Source: Draconibacterium halophilum (lineage in GTDB: Bacteria > Bacteroidota > Bacteroidia > Bacteroidales > Prolixibacteraceae). From it: DNA of 64,000 nucleotides. The DNA is taken from contig NZ_CP048409.1 in NCBI RefSeq assembly GCF_010448835.1, positions 1,310,001 through 1,374,000 on the forward strand, written 5' to 3'. The position numbers and the translations under genes are program-made. The stretch's first letter is position 1. Every line of letters starts with the position of its first letter. Positions 53,519 to 63,013 of the stretch are shown here, piece by piece. The notes beneath the pieces are model-generated. The model saw nothing but the letters and a program-made list of their open reading frames with translations. It was not told where the DNA came from and searched no databases.

Positions 53519-54619
53519 TTAATATTTAGGCATCATTTCAATAAACTCACCCTCGGTAGTTATCATGTGCCCCATCATATTCGCTGTAAGGCACGAATGT
53601 ACGGGAATTACTTCCACCAGGTCGCCAACTTTTATTTGTTTAAAATTGGCAGGTGTAACTTTTATTATTCCATGTTCCTGCGAAAGTCTCGACAGGTAAT
53701 TTTTGGTGTCGAGTAAAACCTTTTCGTTTCCTTTTTTTATAATAACACGGCCGTATAACTCTTTTCCATCAGTATTTTGTACGGTTTCTTTGGAGAAATG
53801 AATGGCTCCTCCGTAAATCACTATTTCATTTCTTGAAACATGCTTTGCTATCACAGGGCACACAACTTTTACGGCAATATCTGCTATGTCGCAAACGCCA
53901 AGATTGTGTTGCATCAGGTCGTAAAAAACAAAATTCCCCGGACGAATTTCATCAATCCCGTCAAAATTGCCGCAAATAGTTGCAGATGGCGTATCCCCCA
54001 TGCTCAATTCCATTCCGGGATAGTTTTTCTTATAGTTGTTTTTAAGTTTTTTCAGCTTTAGCAATGCATCAAAATGGCTGCTAAATATTTCGTTTGTCGA
54101 CAGCGCATTATAAGTATGACCGGTGTGTGTCAGAAAACCTTTAAAAGTAAGTTTGCTGTTTTTACTCAAAACATCGAGAATTGAATCTATGCGGCCAGTT
54201 CGTCCGGCAGGTATTCCAGTTCGGTTGTAGCCGGTGTCAATTTTTAAATACACACCAACTTTATTGGTAGCCTGAAGGGCAAGAACTTCTGCTGCCTCTT
54301 TGTTCTCCACCAGTACATTCAGTTTTATTGAATCTGCCAATCGGTTTATTCGGTTTATCTCCAGAATATTCAACGAAAAAGCGAGCGTGATATCGTTCCA
54401 TCCGTTCGATGCAAAATATTCGGCCATCAGAACTGACGAAACGGTAATCTGGCTGATCCCAAAAAGTTTAAACCACTCACCAATCTTTGCAGCCTGGTGT
54501 GTTTTGAAATGGGGCCTCAGCCGAAGTTGATACTTCTCTGCTTTTTTAGCCATCCGTTCAATGTTTTGCAGGCAAACTGCTTTGTCAATAATAAGTGTAG
54601 GTCGTGTAATTTCTGTCAT
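53519..54619 (-). CDS. PLP enzyme, D-threonine aldolase / D-serine dehydratase type
   Basis: A 366-residue fold-type III PLP enzyme. The alanine-racemase-like barrel starts with RLRPHFKTHQAAKIG, whose Lys binds PLP. Near the C-terminus PVHSCLTANMMG carries an HxC pair, the zinc site described for Dsd1-type D-serine dehydratases; D-threonine aldolases usually show His/Asp there. It therefore acts on a beta-hydroxy D-amino acid, and dehydratase activity is somewhat favoured by the HxC. The gene starts 9 bp after pncB on the same strand, so they are co-transcribed. Confidence 0.82.
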   Translation of the reverse strand: MTEITRPTLIIDKAVCLQNIERMAKKAEKYQLRLRPHFKTHQAAKIGEWFKLFGISQITVSSVLMAEYFASNGWNDITLAFSLNILEINRINRLADSIKLNVLVENKEAAEVLALQATNKVGVYLKIDTGYNRTGIPAGRTGRIDSILDVLSKNSKLTFKGFLTHTGHTYNALSTNEIFSSHFDALLKLKKLKNNYKKNYPGMELSMGDTPSATICGNFDGIDEIRPGNFVFYDLMQHNLGVCDIADIAVKVVCPVIAKHVSRNEIVIYGGAIHFSKETVQNTDGKELYGRVIIKKGNEKVLLDTKNYLSRLSQEHGIIKVTPANFKQIKVGDLVEVIPVHSCLTANMMGHMITTEGEFIEMMPKY

Positions 54620-54628
54620 AAAAAAAAA

Positions 54629-56056
54629 TTAATGTAACGTTCTTAACTTCTGAGTTAGAGCATTGCGGGAGGCCATTAATTTGTTTGAAATGCCAACTTT
54701 ATACAAGTGTGGACTGATAAAACGTTTATGTTCGTCGGGTAATAAAGCTGCACGGCTTTTAAGGTATTCGTGTATATCTACCGGATTTTTATGTTGAAGT
54801 AAAATGTTTCCCTGTTCAACTACTTTTTCGCGAATCAGTTCGAATTTTAATTTTGAGACCCTGGTATTTTTTTCCGGGTAAATTCGGTCATTAATTGTAT
54901 CAACTTCTTCGGGTTGTTCCTGTTGAAGTAAAATTCCATCGCGGTAAAAATTACCTTCTTCATCAAAATACCTTAGCAGTTGTTTTTTTCCGGGTAAGGT
55001 AATTTTTTCGATATTTTCAGAAAATTTCATTTTTGCTTTCCCGTCAATTTCGCATAGTTTATAAACCCCATCCAGGGCAGCATCGCTTTTTCCGGTTATC
55101 ATTTCGGTGCCAATTCCAAAACCGTCAATAGCCGCATTTTGGTCCAGCAGCAGGGTTTTTATAACGTACTCGTTCAACTGGTTCGACGCAAGTATCTGAA
55201 TATCTTTTAATCCGGCCTCATCCAACATCTTTCGGGCTTTTTTGCTTAAGTAAGCCAGGTCGCCACTATCTAATCGGATTGCCTTTAGTTTTTGCCCTTT
55301 AGCAGCCATTTCATGACCCATGGTAATGGCATTCGGCACGCCCGATTTTAAGGTGTTGTAGGTGTCGACCAGCAAAATGGTATTATTGGGATTCGTTTCT
55401 GCAAAGGCTCTGAAAGCTTCCAGCTCTGAATCGAAACTTTGCACCCAGCTGTGTGCCATGGTGCCACTAACGGGAATATTATAAATTTTCCCGGCAAGCG
55501 TGTTTGATGTAGATGAAGCGCCACCGATACAGGCTGCCCGGCTGGCATGAATGGCACTGAACCCCTGAGCGCGGCGGAGACCAAAATCGGCAAATAACTT
55601 TTGCCCCGAAATATGTTTGATGCGGAACGCCTTTGTGGCAATCAGCGATTGGAAGTTGAGTATATTAAGCAGAATACTTTCCAGCAGTTGACATTCAATT
55701 ATATTGCCTTCAACCGATAAGATGGGCTCGTTCGGGAAAACAATCTCGCCTTCTTTTACGCTGTAAATATTTCCTGAGAATTTAAAGTCGCGTAGGTAGT
55801 CCAGAAACTCATCTTTAAACCCGTTTGCTTTTAGAAATTCCAGATCCGAGTTGGAATAAGTGAAATTTTGCAGGGCATCAATAAAATCCTGCAAGCCAGC
55901 AAAAACGGTATAACCACCTTTGTACGGATTGGTTCTGAAATAGTAATCGAAAGAAGTTTGCTGGTCTTTTTTATGGCAAAAAAAGTAACCCTGAGCCATT
56001 GTTAACTCATAAAAATCGGTATATAATCCTAATGTTTCCTTTACTATTGATGCCAT
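54629..56056 (-). CDS. pncB: Nicotinate phosphoribosyltransferase
   Basis: A 475-residue enzyme of NAD salvage (nicotinate + PRPP to nicotinate mononucleotide). Family segments include YTDFYELTMAQGYF at the start, the active-site loop FGLRRAQGFSAIHASRA, SGTMAHSWVQSF (His phosphorylation region), LVDTYNTLKSG and AIRLDSGDLAYLSK. Length fits the long bacterial form. It is the first gene of a two-gene unit with the D-amino-acid enzyme. Confidence 0.95.
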   Translation of the reverse strand: MASIVKETLGLYTDFYELTMAQGYFFCHKKDQQTSFDYYFRTNPYKGGYTVFAGLQDFIDALQNFTYSNSDLEFLKANGFKDEFLDYLRDFKFSGNIYSVKEGEIVFPNEPILSVEGNIIECQLLESILLNILNFQSLIATKAFRIKHISGQKLFADFGLRRAQGFSAIHASRAACIGGASSTSNTLAGKIYNIPVSGTMAHSWVQSFDSELEAFRAFAETNPNNTILLVDTYNTLKSGVPNAITMGHEMAAKGQKLKAIRLDSGDLAYLSKKARKMLDEAGLKDIQILASNQLNEYVIKTLLLDQNAAIDGFGIGTEMITGKSDAALDGVYKLCEIDGKAKMKFSENIEKITLPGKKQLLRYFDEEGNFYRDGILLQQEQPEEVDTINDRIYPEKNTRVSKLKFELIREKVVEQGNILLQHKNPVDIHEYLKSRAALLPDEHKRFISPHLYKVGISNKLMASRNALTQKLRTLH

Positions 56057-56252
56057 TTTGCCCCTGCTGTGAAGCTTAAAGATAATTAAGAATTAGAACT
56101 ATTTATAGGATCATTGGAATATTTAACTGAACCTTTATGTTTAGAAGGGGGATTCGGATTGTAAATCAGCCTGATTGCGATAGTTGTGTATCTGCAAATG
56201 GCTGTTAAAGTATTGTGGGAAAAGCCTGAGTTCCTCATGGGAAATCACCTAA

Positions 56253-56290
56253 AACAAAAAAAACGCTGCTCATACCTAATGAACAGCGTT
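56253..56290 (-). terminator. Rho-independent terminator of purA
   Basis: AACGCTG (56262-56268) pairs with CAGCGTT (56284-56290), extended by CAT/ATG-type inner pairs. On the minus strand a long T-run follows (A-run at 56255-56262 on the plus strand). Confidence 0.85.
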
Positions 56291-56311
56291 TGCTATATAT
56301 AATATGTTTGT

Positions 56312-57589
56312 TTACTCTTTGTTGAGCAAAATTGTTTGCTCCCTGTTTGGCCCAACAGAAGCAACTGTAATAGGTATACCCATTTCGTCCTCAATAAAGT
56401 TGATGTAGTTGTTCAGTTCTTCCGGAAACTCATTCTGATTTTTAATTTTCGTAAGATCGGTTTTCCATCCCGGCAGTTCAACATAAACCGGTTTAACATG
56501 GTCGTCCAATTCAAAAGGGAAGTGCTCAACCACTTCGCCATCTATTTCATAGCCTACACAAACTTTTATGGTGTCAAAATCGTCCAGCACATCGGCTTTC
56601 ATCATAATTAGTTCTGATGCACCATTTAACATGCAAGTGTATTTTAGTGCTACTAAATCGAGCCATCCGCAACGTCTCGGACGACCTGTTGTTGATCCGA
56701 ATTCATTACCAGCTGAACGCAGTTTTTCTCCTGTTTCATCAAAAAGCTCGGTAGGGAATGGACCCATTCCCACGCGGGTGCAGTATGCTTTAAAAATTCC
56801 GAAAACTTTGCCAATGGCATTTGGCGCAAGTCCCAAGCCGGTACAAGCACCGGCACAAATTGTATTCGAGCTGGTTACAAAAGGATACGAACCAAAATCG
56901 ACATCGAGCAAAGTTCCCTGGGCTCCTTCAGCAAGTACTGATTTGCCCTCTTTTAATGCATCGTTGATCAGGTGCTCACTATCTACAAATTGGAAAGATT
57001 TTAGCACTTCAACACCTTCGAACCACTCTTTTTCACATTCGTTCAGCAAAGCTTCGTAGTCGTACTTGAAGAACTCGCTTAACATTACTTTGTGGTTGTT
57101 AATTCGTGTGGTGTATTTATCCTCAAAACCGTGAATCAGATCGCCAACACGAAGACCATCGCGGCCGATTTTATCTTTATAAGTAGGACCGATTCCTTTT
57201 AAGGTTGAACCAATTTTTGTATCGCCTTTTCTCTGTTCCGAAGCGGCATCCAGAATTTTGTGCGTGGGCAAAATCATGTGTGCTTTTTTCGAGATGAAAA
57301 GGTTTTTCGAAATATCGACACCAATTTTACTTAAGGATTCAATTTCTTTTTTGAAAACCATTGGATCGATAACAACACCATTTCCAATTACGTTAATCTT
57401 ATTTTCGCGGAAAATACCTGAAGGGATAGTATGTAAAACGTGTTTTATATTGTTGAACTCAAGGGTGTGGCCGGCATTTGGCCCTCCCTGAAAACGAGCT
57501 ATTACATCATATTCCGGAGTAAATACGTCAACAATTTTTCCTTTTCCCTCGTCGCCCCATTGCAGGCCCAACAATACATCTACCTTCAT
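56312..57589 (-). CDS. purA: Adenylosuccinate synthetase
   Basis: A 425-residue GTP-dependent enzyme forming adenylosuccinate from IMP and aspartate, the first committed step to AMP. The N-terminal phosphate loop QWGDEGKGKIVD is intact, as are GGPNAGHT, GIGPTYKDKIGRDGLRV, AEGAQGTLLDVDFG and the C-terminal GSTTGRPRRCGWLD. It is the last gene of the relA/spoT-fur-purA series on the minus strand and has a terminator. Confidence 0.97.
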   Translation of the reverse strand: MKVDVLLGLQWGDEGKGKIVDVFTPEYDVIARFQGGPNAGHTLEFNNIKHVLHTIPSGIFRENKINVIGNGVVIDPMVFKKEIESLSKIGVDISKNLFISKKAHMILPTHKILDAASEQRKGDTKIGSTLKGIGPTYKDKIGRDGLRVGDLIHGFEDKYTTRINNHKVMLSEFFKYDYEALLNECEKEWFEGVEVLKSFQFVDSEHLINDALKEGKSVLAEGAQGTLLDVDFGSYPFVTSSNTICAGACTGLGLAPNAIGKVFGIFKAYCTRVGMGPFPTELFDETGEKLRSAGNEFGSTTGRPRRCGWLDLVALKYTCMLNGASELIMMKADVLDDFDTIKVCVGYEIDGEVVEHFPFELDDHVKPVYVELPGWKTDLTKIKNQNEFPEELNNYINFIEDEMGIPITVASVGPNREQTILLNKE

Positions 57590-57759
57590 TTTGAGTTTTG
57601 ATTTTTATTTTACATACAAAACCGCGAAAACTTAATCGTTCAAGATTAACCTTTCACGGCCTTCAAATTAAGCAGTTAAAAGTACTAAATATTTTATGCA
57701 GAACAATAAAAATACCAGCACTCCGCATTTATTTTATAATCTATTAAGAATTAGCAACT

Positions 57760-58203
57760 CTATTCTTTTTTTGTGCTTTCCCCGTAGATGTAAAGCGTGT
57801 GGTGTGATAGTTTAAAATCGTTTTTGATACAGGCATCTTCAATTATTTCGCGGATTCGCGGATCATAAAATTCTACAACCGTTCCGTTGCTTGTGTCGAT
57901 CAGGTGATCGTGCTGAAGTGTTGCAAATGCCTTTTCAAACTGTGCTATGTTTTTACCAAACTGATGTTTAACCACCAGCTTGCAATCAAGCAACAGATCG
58001 ATAGTGTTATAGAGTGTTGCACGACTTACCCGGTAATTATTATTCTTCATTGAGATGTATAACGACTCAATATCAAAATGCCCCTCGCGACAATAAATCT
58101 CGTCAAGAATAGCAAACCTTTCGGGTGTTTTCCGATGTCCGTTCTTTTCAAGATACTCCGTAAACATGTTGCGCACCGTTTCTCTGGTCTTCTGGTTATT
58201 CAT
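57760..58203 (-). CDS. Fur-family transcriptional regulator
   Basis: A 147-residue Fur/PerR-type repressor. The winged-helix DNA-binding domain (about 1-85) includes RKTPERFAILDEIYCREGHFDIESLY and RVSRATLYNTIDLLLDCKLV. The C-terminal dimerisation domain contains the metal ligand cluster QHDHLID. The structural-zinc CxxC pairs found in many Fur proteins are missing (DTSN where the first CxxC would be). Whether it senses iron, zinc or peroxide cannot be told. It sits between relA/spoT (65 bp) and purA (170 bp) on the same strand and has its own -7 element. Confidence 0.85.
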   Translation of the reverse strand: MNNQKTRETVRNMFTEYLEKNGHRKTPERFAILDEIYCREGHFDIESLYISMKNNNYRVSRATLYNTIDLLLDCKLVVKHQFGKNIAQFEKAFATLQHDHLIDTSNGTVVEFYDPRIREIIEDACIKNDFKLSHHTLYIYGESTKKE

Positions 58204-58226
58204 AATTAAACCAATTTTAAATAGGC

Positions 58227-58234
58227 CAAAAATA
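58227..58234 (-). promoter_or_regulatory. -7 promoter element of the fur-like gene
   Basis: CAAAAATA on the plus strand reads TATTTTTG on the minus strand, matching TAnnTTTG, 23 bases before the ATG. Confidence 0.4.
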
Positions 58235-58268
58235 GAAATTTTTTTTATTCTTTTAGAATGAATATAAA

Positions 58269-60485
58269 TTAATCCTCGAGGTTTTCTACACGATTTACGC
58301 TATCGATCCCTTTAATCGTTTTTAGTTTGTTGATTAAGTTGTTTAAATCGTTGGTGTTGTGGATGTATAAGAAGAGATCGCCCGTGAATATTCCATCGTG
58401 TGTTTCAAATTTTACTGAGCGCATGTTGATGTTATGCCCTTTTGAAATGAGCGTTGTTACTTCGTTTACAATTCCCATGCGATCGAATCCCTGCAAATTT
58501 AAGCGGGTAAGGTACGATTGGCGTTTGAATTTTGTCCACTCGGCCTGAATGATTTTTTCGCCCTGGTTGGCAATAAATTTCTCCAGCTCGCGGCATTTTA
58601 CTTTATGAATAATGACATGGTCATCACTGGTAAGATAACCAACAACGGGTTCTCCCGGAATAGGATTGCAGCATTTGGCGAGCGAAAATTTGATGTTGTC
58701 TTGGTTTTCTTTTAAAAGAAATGGCTTTTTCTTATCGATCTTTTGGTTGGCAGGAGTTTCTTCATCTTTGTTTTTGTTGCCCGATCTAAAAGTAATATTC
58801 CAGTATTTTACCAGCTTGCTTTCCGATTTTTTCCCGATAATATCTTTTACCTCATTCAATTCCAAAAATCCCATACCTATTTCGGAATACAACTGTTCTT
58901 TGTTGTTTAGGTTAAAGTGAGCCGTTAATTTTTTCAGGTTGTTCGATGTTAGTGGTGCATTTATTTCCTTAAAAAGCGTTTCAATAATTTCTTTGCCTTT
59001 GTCGGTATGTTTGCTTTTCTCCAGCCTGAAAACATTTTTAATTTTTCCTCTTGCTTTTGGCGATGCTGAGAATTTCAGCCACTCCAGTTTCGGTGTTTGG
59101 TTTTCTGAAGTCAGGATCTCTATTTGATCACCATTTTCAAGTATGTGACTGATGGGGACGAGCTTGGTGTTGATTTTTGCACCGATGCATTTATTGCCTA
59201 ACTCGGTGTGAATTTCGTAGGCAAAATCGACTACCGTTGAACCCAACGGCAACGAGAACATATCTCCTTTTGGCGTAAATACATTTATTTCCGAAGAAAA
59301 CAGGTTGAGCTTAAAATCGTCGAGAAATTCAAAAGCATCAGAATCGGGACTTTGCAACAACTCGCGTATTCGTTCAATCCACGGATCCAGTTCATTTTCA
59401 TAGTTCCGAATATCTTTGTAACGATAGTGAGCAGCAAAACCGTGTTCGGCAACATCATCCATTCTGTCTGTTCGGATTTGAATTTCTACCCAATTTCCCT
59501 GAGGTCCCATTACGGTAACATGTAACGATTCGTAACCATTCGCTTTAGGCATAGTAATCCAGTCGCGAATCCGGTCGGGTTTGGGTTTATAAATGTCGGT
59601 AACTATCGAAAGCACATCAAAACATTGTCGTTTTTCAGATATTCCTTTTTTCGAGTTAACAATTATCCGAATGGCCAAAATATCGTAAACCTCGTTAAAA
59701 GCCACCGCCTTTTTTTGCATCTTTTGCCAAATGGAATAGCTGGTTTTCAATCGGTGCGTTACCTTACAATCAATCCCTTCTTCCTTTAGTTGATCGATTA
59801 TGGGCTTGGTGAATTCATTTATCAGGTAGTTTCGTTTTTCTTCCTGATTGTGCAACAGGTATTGAATTTGCTCGTACTCTTCGGGGTGTTTGTGCTTAAA
59901 ACTCAGGTCTTCCAGATCGCTTTTTATGGCATGTAAACCCAGCCGGTGGGCCAGTGGGACATAAAGGAAAAGTGTTTCGCCTGCAATTTTAATTTTTTTG
60001 TGCGCCGGCATCGAATCCAGTGTTCGCATGTTGTGCAAACGATCGGCTATTTTTATCAGAATAACCCTAACATCGTCTGAAAGGGTCATCAACATTTTCT
60101 TTAGCGTCAGTGCATGTTTGGTATCAAAGTCGCCTGAAAGTTTTGTGAGCCCGTCAACGATTCTGGCAGCCCGTATTCCAAACATGTTTTCAATGTCCGA
60201 TAAGCGATAGTCGGTATCTTCAACAACATCGTGTAACAAGGCAGCAACAATTGATGTGGCTCCAAGGCCCAAATCTACTGCAACAATACGCGCAACAGCA
60301 ATTGGGTGAATAATAAAAGGTTCGCCCGATTTGCGTTTTATGCCATGGTGCGCTGCATTCGAGAATCGAAATGCTTTCTCGATACGTGCCAGCCGCCCTT
60401 CATCAAACTTATCTTTAATGACCTTTAGAAAATCCTGGTAGCGGTCTTCAATATGCCTTATTTCTGCTTTTGTAAAATGTTGCAC
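58269..60485 (-). CDS. Bifunctional (p)ppGpp synthetase/hydrolase RelA/SpoT
   Basis: A 738-residue long RSH protein. Residues about 30-190 form the hydrolase domain with an intact HD motif (ALLHDVVEDT, H85, D86, E89, D90). About 240-360 is the synthetase domain with MPKANGYESLHVTV and VEIQIRTDRMDDVAEHGFAAHYRYKD. TGS (about 395-460), zinc-finger-like (LAKCCNPIPGEPVVG) and ACT (about 665-735) domains follow. Both catalytic halves keep their key residues, so it should make and degrade the stringent-response alarmone. It is 18 bp downstream of gmhB on the same strand. Confidence 0.95.
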   Translation of the reverse strand: MQHFTKAEIRHIEDRYQDFLKVIKDKFDEGRLARIEKAFRFSNAAHHGIKRKSGEPFIIHPIAVARIVAVDLGLGATSIVAALLHDVVEDTDYRLSDIENMFGIRAARIVDGLTKLSGDFDTKHALTLKKMLMTLSDDVRVILIKIADRLHNMRTLDSMPAHKKIKIAGETLFLYVPLAHRLGLHAIKSDLEDLSFKHKHPEEYEQIQYLLHNQEEKRNYLINEFTKPIIDQLKEEGIDCKVTHRLKTSYSIWQKMQKKAVAFNEVYDILAIRIIVNSKKGISEKRQCFDVLSIVTDIYKPKPDRIRDWITMPKANGYESLHVTVMGPQGNWVEIQIRTDRMDDVAEHGFAAHYRYKDIRNYENELDPWIERIRELLQSPDSDAFEFLDDFKLNLFSSEINVFTPKGDMFSLPLGSTVVDFAYEIHTELGNKCIGAKINTKLVPISHILENGDQIEILTSENQTPKLEWLKFSASPKARGKIKNVFRLEKSKHTDKGKEIIETLFKEINAPLTSNNLKKLTAHFNLNNKEQLYSEIGMGFLELNEVKDIIGKKSESKLVKYWNITFRSGNKNKDEETPANQKIDKKKPFLLKENQDNIKFSLAKCCNPIPGEPVVGYLTSDDHVIIHKVKCRELEKFIANQGEKIIQAEWTKFKRQSYLTRLNLQGFDRMGIVNEVTTLISKGHNINMRSVKFETHDGIFTGDLFLYIHNTNDLNNLINKLKTIKGIDSVNRVENLED

Positions 60486-60503
60486 TTTGCCTTTGTCTGA
60501 TCT

Positions 60504-60989
60504 TTAATCTAAACCTGTCTGTAATAAGTTTTGAATATATAAATTCTTTCCTATCCCTGCTTTCTCTCCAGCTAAAATATCTCTTTTTTTGTCTCCTATC
60601 AACACTGAGTTAACAGGATCGATATTAAATTCACGAATGGCCTGTAAAATCATTCCCGGTTCAGGTTTTCTACAATTGCAGTTTCCTGTAATTTCAGGAT
60701 GATGAGGACAGTGATAAACTTTTGTAATTTCTATTCCCTGATACTTAAATTGCTGTACCATCCAATTGTTTAAACGAATGAAATCCTCTCCGGTATAATA
60801 TTTTCGTGCAATTCCACTCTGATTGGTAACTATGAATAGCATAAAACCCTTGTCGTAATACTTTTTCAGAAGTTCGAAAATGCCCGGAATAAATTCAAAA
60901 TCTTCAATCCTGAACACATAGTTCTTTTCTACATTAATGGTGCCATCGCGGTCAAGAAAAAGGGCTTTATTTTTTCTGCGACTAGTCAT
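60504..60989 (-). CDS. gmhB: D-glycero-beta-D-manno-heptose-1,7-bisphosphate 7-phosphatase
   Basis: A 161-residue HAD-family phosphatase. The nucleophile motif LFLDRDGTINV, the second motif IVTNQSGIA and the zinc loop CPHHPEITGNCNCRKP (CxH...CxC) are the hallmarks of GmhB, along with VLIGDKKRDILAGEKAG. It acts in heptose synthesis for the lipopolysaccharide core. The ATG at 60989 (MTSRRKNKALFLDRDG) is chosen because it overlaps the gmhA stop (ATGACTAG) and removes 15 atypical residues; it is translationally coupled to gmhA. Confidence 0.92.
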   Translation of the reverse strand: MTSRRKNKALFLDRDGTINVEKNYVFRIEDFEFIPGIFELLKKYYDKGFMLFIVTNQSGIARKYYTGEDFIRLNNWMVQQFKYQGIEITKVYHCPHHPEITGNCNCRKPEPGMILQAIREFNIDPVNSVLIGDKKRDILAGEKAGIGKNLYIQNLLQTGLD

Positions 60990-61560
60990 TTTCGAACAAC
61001 GATTGCTCAACTTTTTCGCAGATGATATGGCCAATTAGCAGATGCATTTCCTGAATTCGAGGTACATTTTCTGATGGTACTTTAAAAATCAGGTCGCTCA
61101 AATCGTTTAAATCGCCACCATTTTCTCCGGTTAAAGCAACGGTTGTTAGTCCTTTTCTCCGAGCTGCATGAAAAGCGTTTACAATATTTTTGGAAGTTCC
61201 TGAAGTTGATAAACCAATCAGAATATCGCCTTGCTGCCCAAAGCCTTCGATATAGCGACTGTAAACTTTTGTAAAGTCGTAATCGTTTGAAACCGCTGTA
61301 ACAAATGAAGAGTTAACGTGGCATGCTTCAGCAGGAATAGCTTTGCGCTCCAGCTTAAACCGGCCAGACAATTCGGCTGCCAGGTGTTGTGCTTCTGCCG
61401 AGCTCCCTCCGTTGCCGCAAAAAAATGTTTTGTTCCCGTTTATATAAGCTTTTATAATCGTGTTGGCTATGTTGTCGATAACCTGAATAAGTTGTGCGTT
61501 TTGCTCAACCTGATTGCAAATTGCCGAAAGTTCTTTAATTTGCTGTAGCGTGTTACTCAT
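60982..61560 (-). CDS. gmhA: Phosphoheptose isomerase (SIS domain)
   Basis: A 192-residue SIS-domain enzyme that turns sedoheptulose 7-phosphate into D-glycero-D-manno-heptose 7-phosphate. The phosphate-binding segment FFCGNGGSSAEAQHLAAEL and GLSTSGTSKNIVNAFHAARRKG are typical of GmhA. Pairing with gmhB supports the heptose role over the related DnaA-binding DiaA. It overlaps the upstream nudix gene by 8 bp and gmhB by 8 bp. Confidence 0.92.
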   Translation of the reverse strand: MSNTLQQIKELSAICNQVEQNAQLIQVIDNIANTIIKAYINGNKTFFCGNGGSSAEAQHLAAELSGRFKLERKAIPAEACHVNSSFVTAVSNDYDFTKVYSRYIEGFGQQGDILIGLSTSGTSKNIVNAFHAARRKGLTTVALTGENGGDLNDLSDLIFKVPSENVPRIQEMHLLIGHIICEKVEQSLFEND

Positions 61561-62005
61561 TAAAAATTGCTTTTAATTTATTCAGAACAAATTTATCAAT
61601 TGGGAAAGTAATATCGTCTACTTTTAGGTCTTTTATTTTTGCCCAACGAAAGCTTTGTGTTTGGCCGGCGTCAATTTTAAAGTCAAATGCATACTCCGAG
61701 ATTATAAATTTTAACGGCGGTTTCAGGTCTGCCAAATAGTAAATGCTTATCAATTGGGCATCATCGTAAAACAGTGCTTTTTGGTAAAAGTCGGTGGTGT
61801 AAAAATGTTTTACGTTTTCAATTTGTTGCCCATTACATTCTTCTTCAAACTCTCGTTTTAACCCATTAATCAAGCCTTCTCCAAACTCCAGACCACCGCC
61901 CGGGAACTTTGTCATTTTTGTATTCAATTCAAATTCATCAGAAATCAGTAACTCATTCTTTTTGTTGATAACCAACCCGTAAACGCGAATAATAAACTGT
62001 CCCAT
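61553..62005 (-). CDS. NUDIX hydrolase
   Basis: A 150-residue NUDIX protein with box GGGLEFGEGLINGLKREFEEE; the last Gly of the consensus (REUXEEXGU) is replaced by Asn (ECNG), though the metal-binding Glu residues are kept. The substrate is unknown. The ATG at 62005 is favoured: the miaA stop (TGA) is immediately upstream (TGAAATG). It lies between miaA and gmhA in a tightly packed operon. Confidence 0.85.
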   Translation of the reverse strand: MGQFIIRVYGLVINKKNELLISDEFELNTKMTKFPGGGLEFGEGLINGLKREFEEECNGQQIENVKHFYTTDFYQKALFYDDAQLISIYYLADLKPPLKFIISEYAFDFKIDAGQTQSFRWAKIKDLKVDDITFPIDKFVLNKLKAIFNE

Positions 62006-62006
62006 T

Positions 62007-62909
62007 TCAATTGATTTGTGATTCAAGCCAGGCAATAATTTGTTCCGTTTCGCTAGGTTTAAACCACTTCACTGTTTCATCGCGACGAAACCATGTAATT
62101 TGCTTGCGCGCATAACGCCGCGAGTTACGTTTTATGAGCTCAACGGCTTTTTCGCGCGAAATCTCACCATCAAAAAAAGCGAATAGTTCCCGGTAACCAA
62201 CGGTATTTAAAGAGTTTAAATGTTTTTTGTGATATACACTTTGAGCTTCTGCTTCCAGTCCGGCCTCCATCATTTTATCTACTCTTAAATTTATTCGCTT
62301 GTGAAGTATTTCACGATCGCAGTTTAAAGCAATTTTTATAATGTTAAAAGGTCGTTCTTTTGGTGTGTCGGATCGAAACGAAGAATAAGGTTTGCCGGTT
62401 TGGATGCTAATTTCCAGGGCGTGAATTATTCGGTTGGGATTTTTCAGATCTACTTTTTTATAGTATTCCGGGTCGAGCGTTTTTAGCTGCAGGCGCAGAC
62501 TTTCTAATCCTTCTTTTTCCAGTTGTTTTTTTAGCGACGCACGAATTTCCGGATCGGCATCGGGCATAATGTCTATTCCTTTACAAATGGCATCTATATA
62601 CAACATTGATCCGCCCACCATCAAAAGAACATCATTTTGTTGAAAAAGCTCGCTGATTAGTTTTAGCGCTTCCGTTTCATATCGGCTGGCATTGTAGTTT
62701 TCTTCAACCGAGTGGCTTTGTATAAAATGATGCGGAACGGCAGCTAGTTCTTCATTCGAAGGAACGGCGGTTCCGATACACAATTCTTTAAAAATCTGTC
62801 GGGAGTCGGCCGATACTATTTCGGAATTAAATTGCTGGGCAACTTTAATGCTCACTTCCGTTTTTCCAATTCCGGTAGGGCCGGTAATTACAACAAGCGT
62901 TTTTGGCAT
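62007..62909 (-). CDS. miaA: tRNA dimethylallyltransferase
   Basis: A 300-residue enzyme that adds a dimethylallyl group to A37 of tRNAs reading UNN codons. The P-loop ITGPTGIGKTEVSI, the SADSRQIFKELCIGTA segment, GGSMLYIDAICKG and the C-terminal RRYARKQITWFRR (tRNA-binding) are all present. First gene of the series miaA-nudix-gmhA-gmhB-relA/spoT on the minus strand. Confidence 0.96.
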   Translation of the reverse strand: MPKTLVVITGPTGIGKTEVSIKVAQQFNSEIVSADSRQIFKELCIGTAVPSNEELAAVPHHFIQSHSVEENYNASRYETEALKLISELFQQNDVLLMVGGSMLYIDAICKGIDIMPDADPEIRASLKKQLEKEGLESLRLQLKTLDPEYYKKVDLKNPNRIIHALEISIQTGKPYSSFRSDTPKERPFNIIKIALNCDREILHKRINLRVDKMMEAGLEAEAQSVYHKKHLNSLNTVGYRELFAFFDGEISREKAVELIKRNSRRYARKQITWFRRDETVKWFKPSETEQIIAWLESQIN

Positions 62910-62937
62910 GAATGCATGATTTTTGGCAAATTAATGA

Positions 62938-62972
62938 CAAAAAAAAGACTGTTCAAAATAATGAACAGTCTT
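62938..62972 (-). terminator. Terminator of the pRiA4b-like gene
   Basis: AAGACTGTTCA (62945-62955) and TGAACAGTCTT (62962-62972) form a perfect 11 bp stem. On the minus strand it is followed by a long T-run. It separates the 63014 gene from miaA. Confidence 0.9.
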
Positions 62973-63013
62973 GGAATTTTTTTAAACATGGATTAAACAG
63001 TCGTCTTTCGTGA

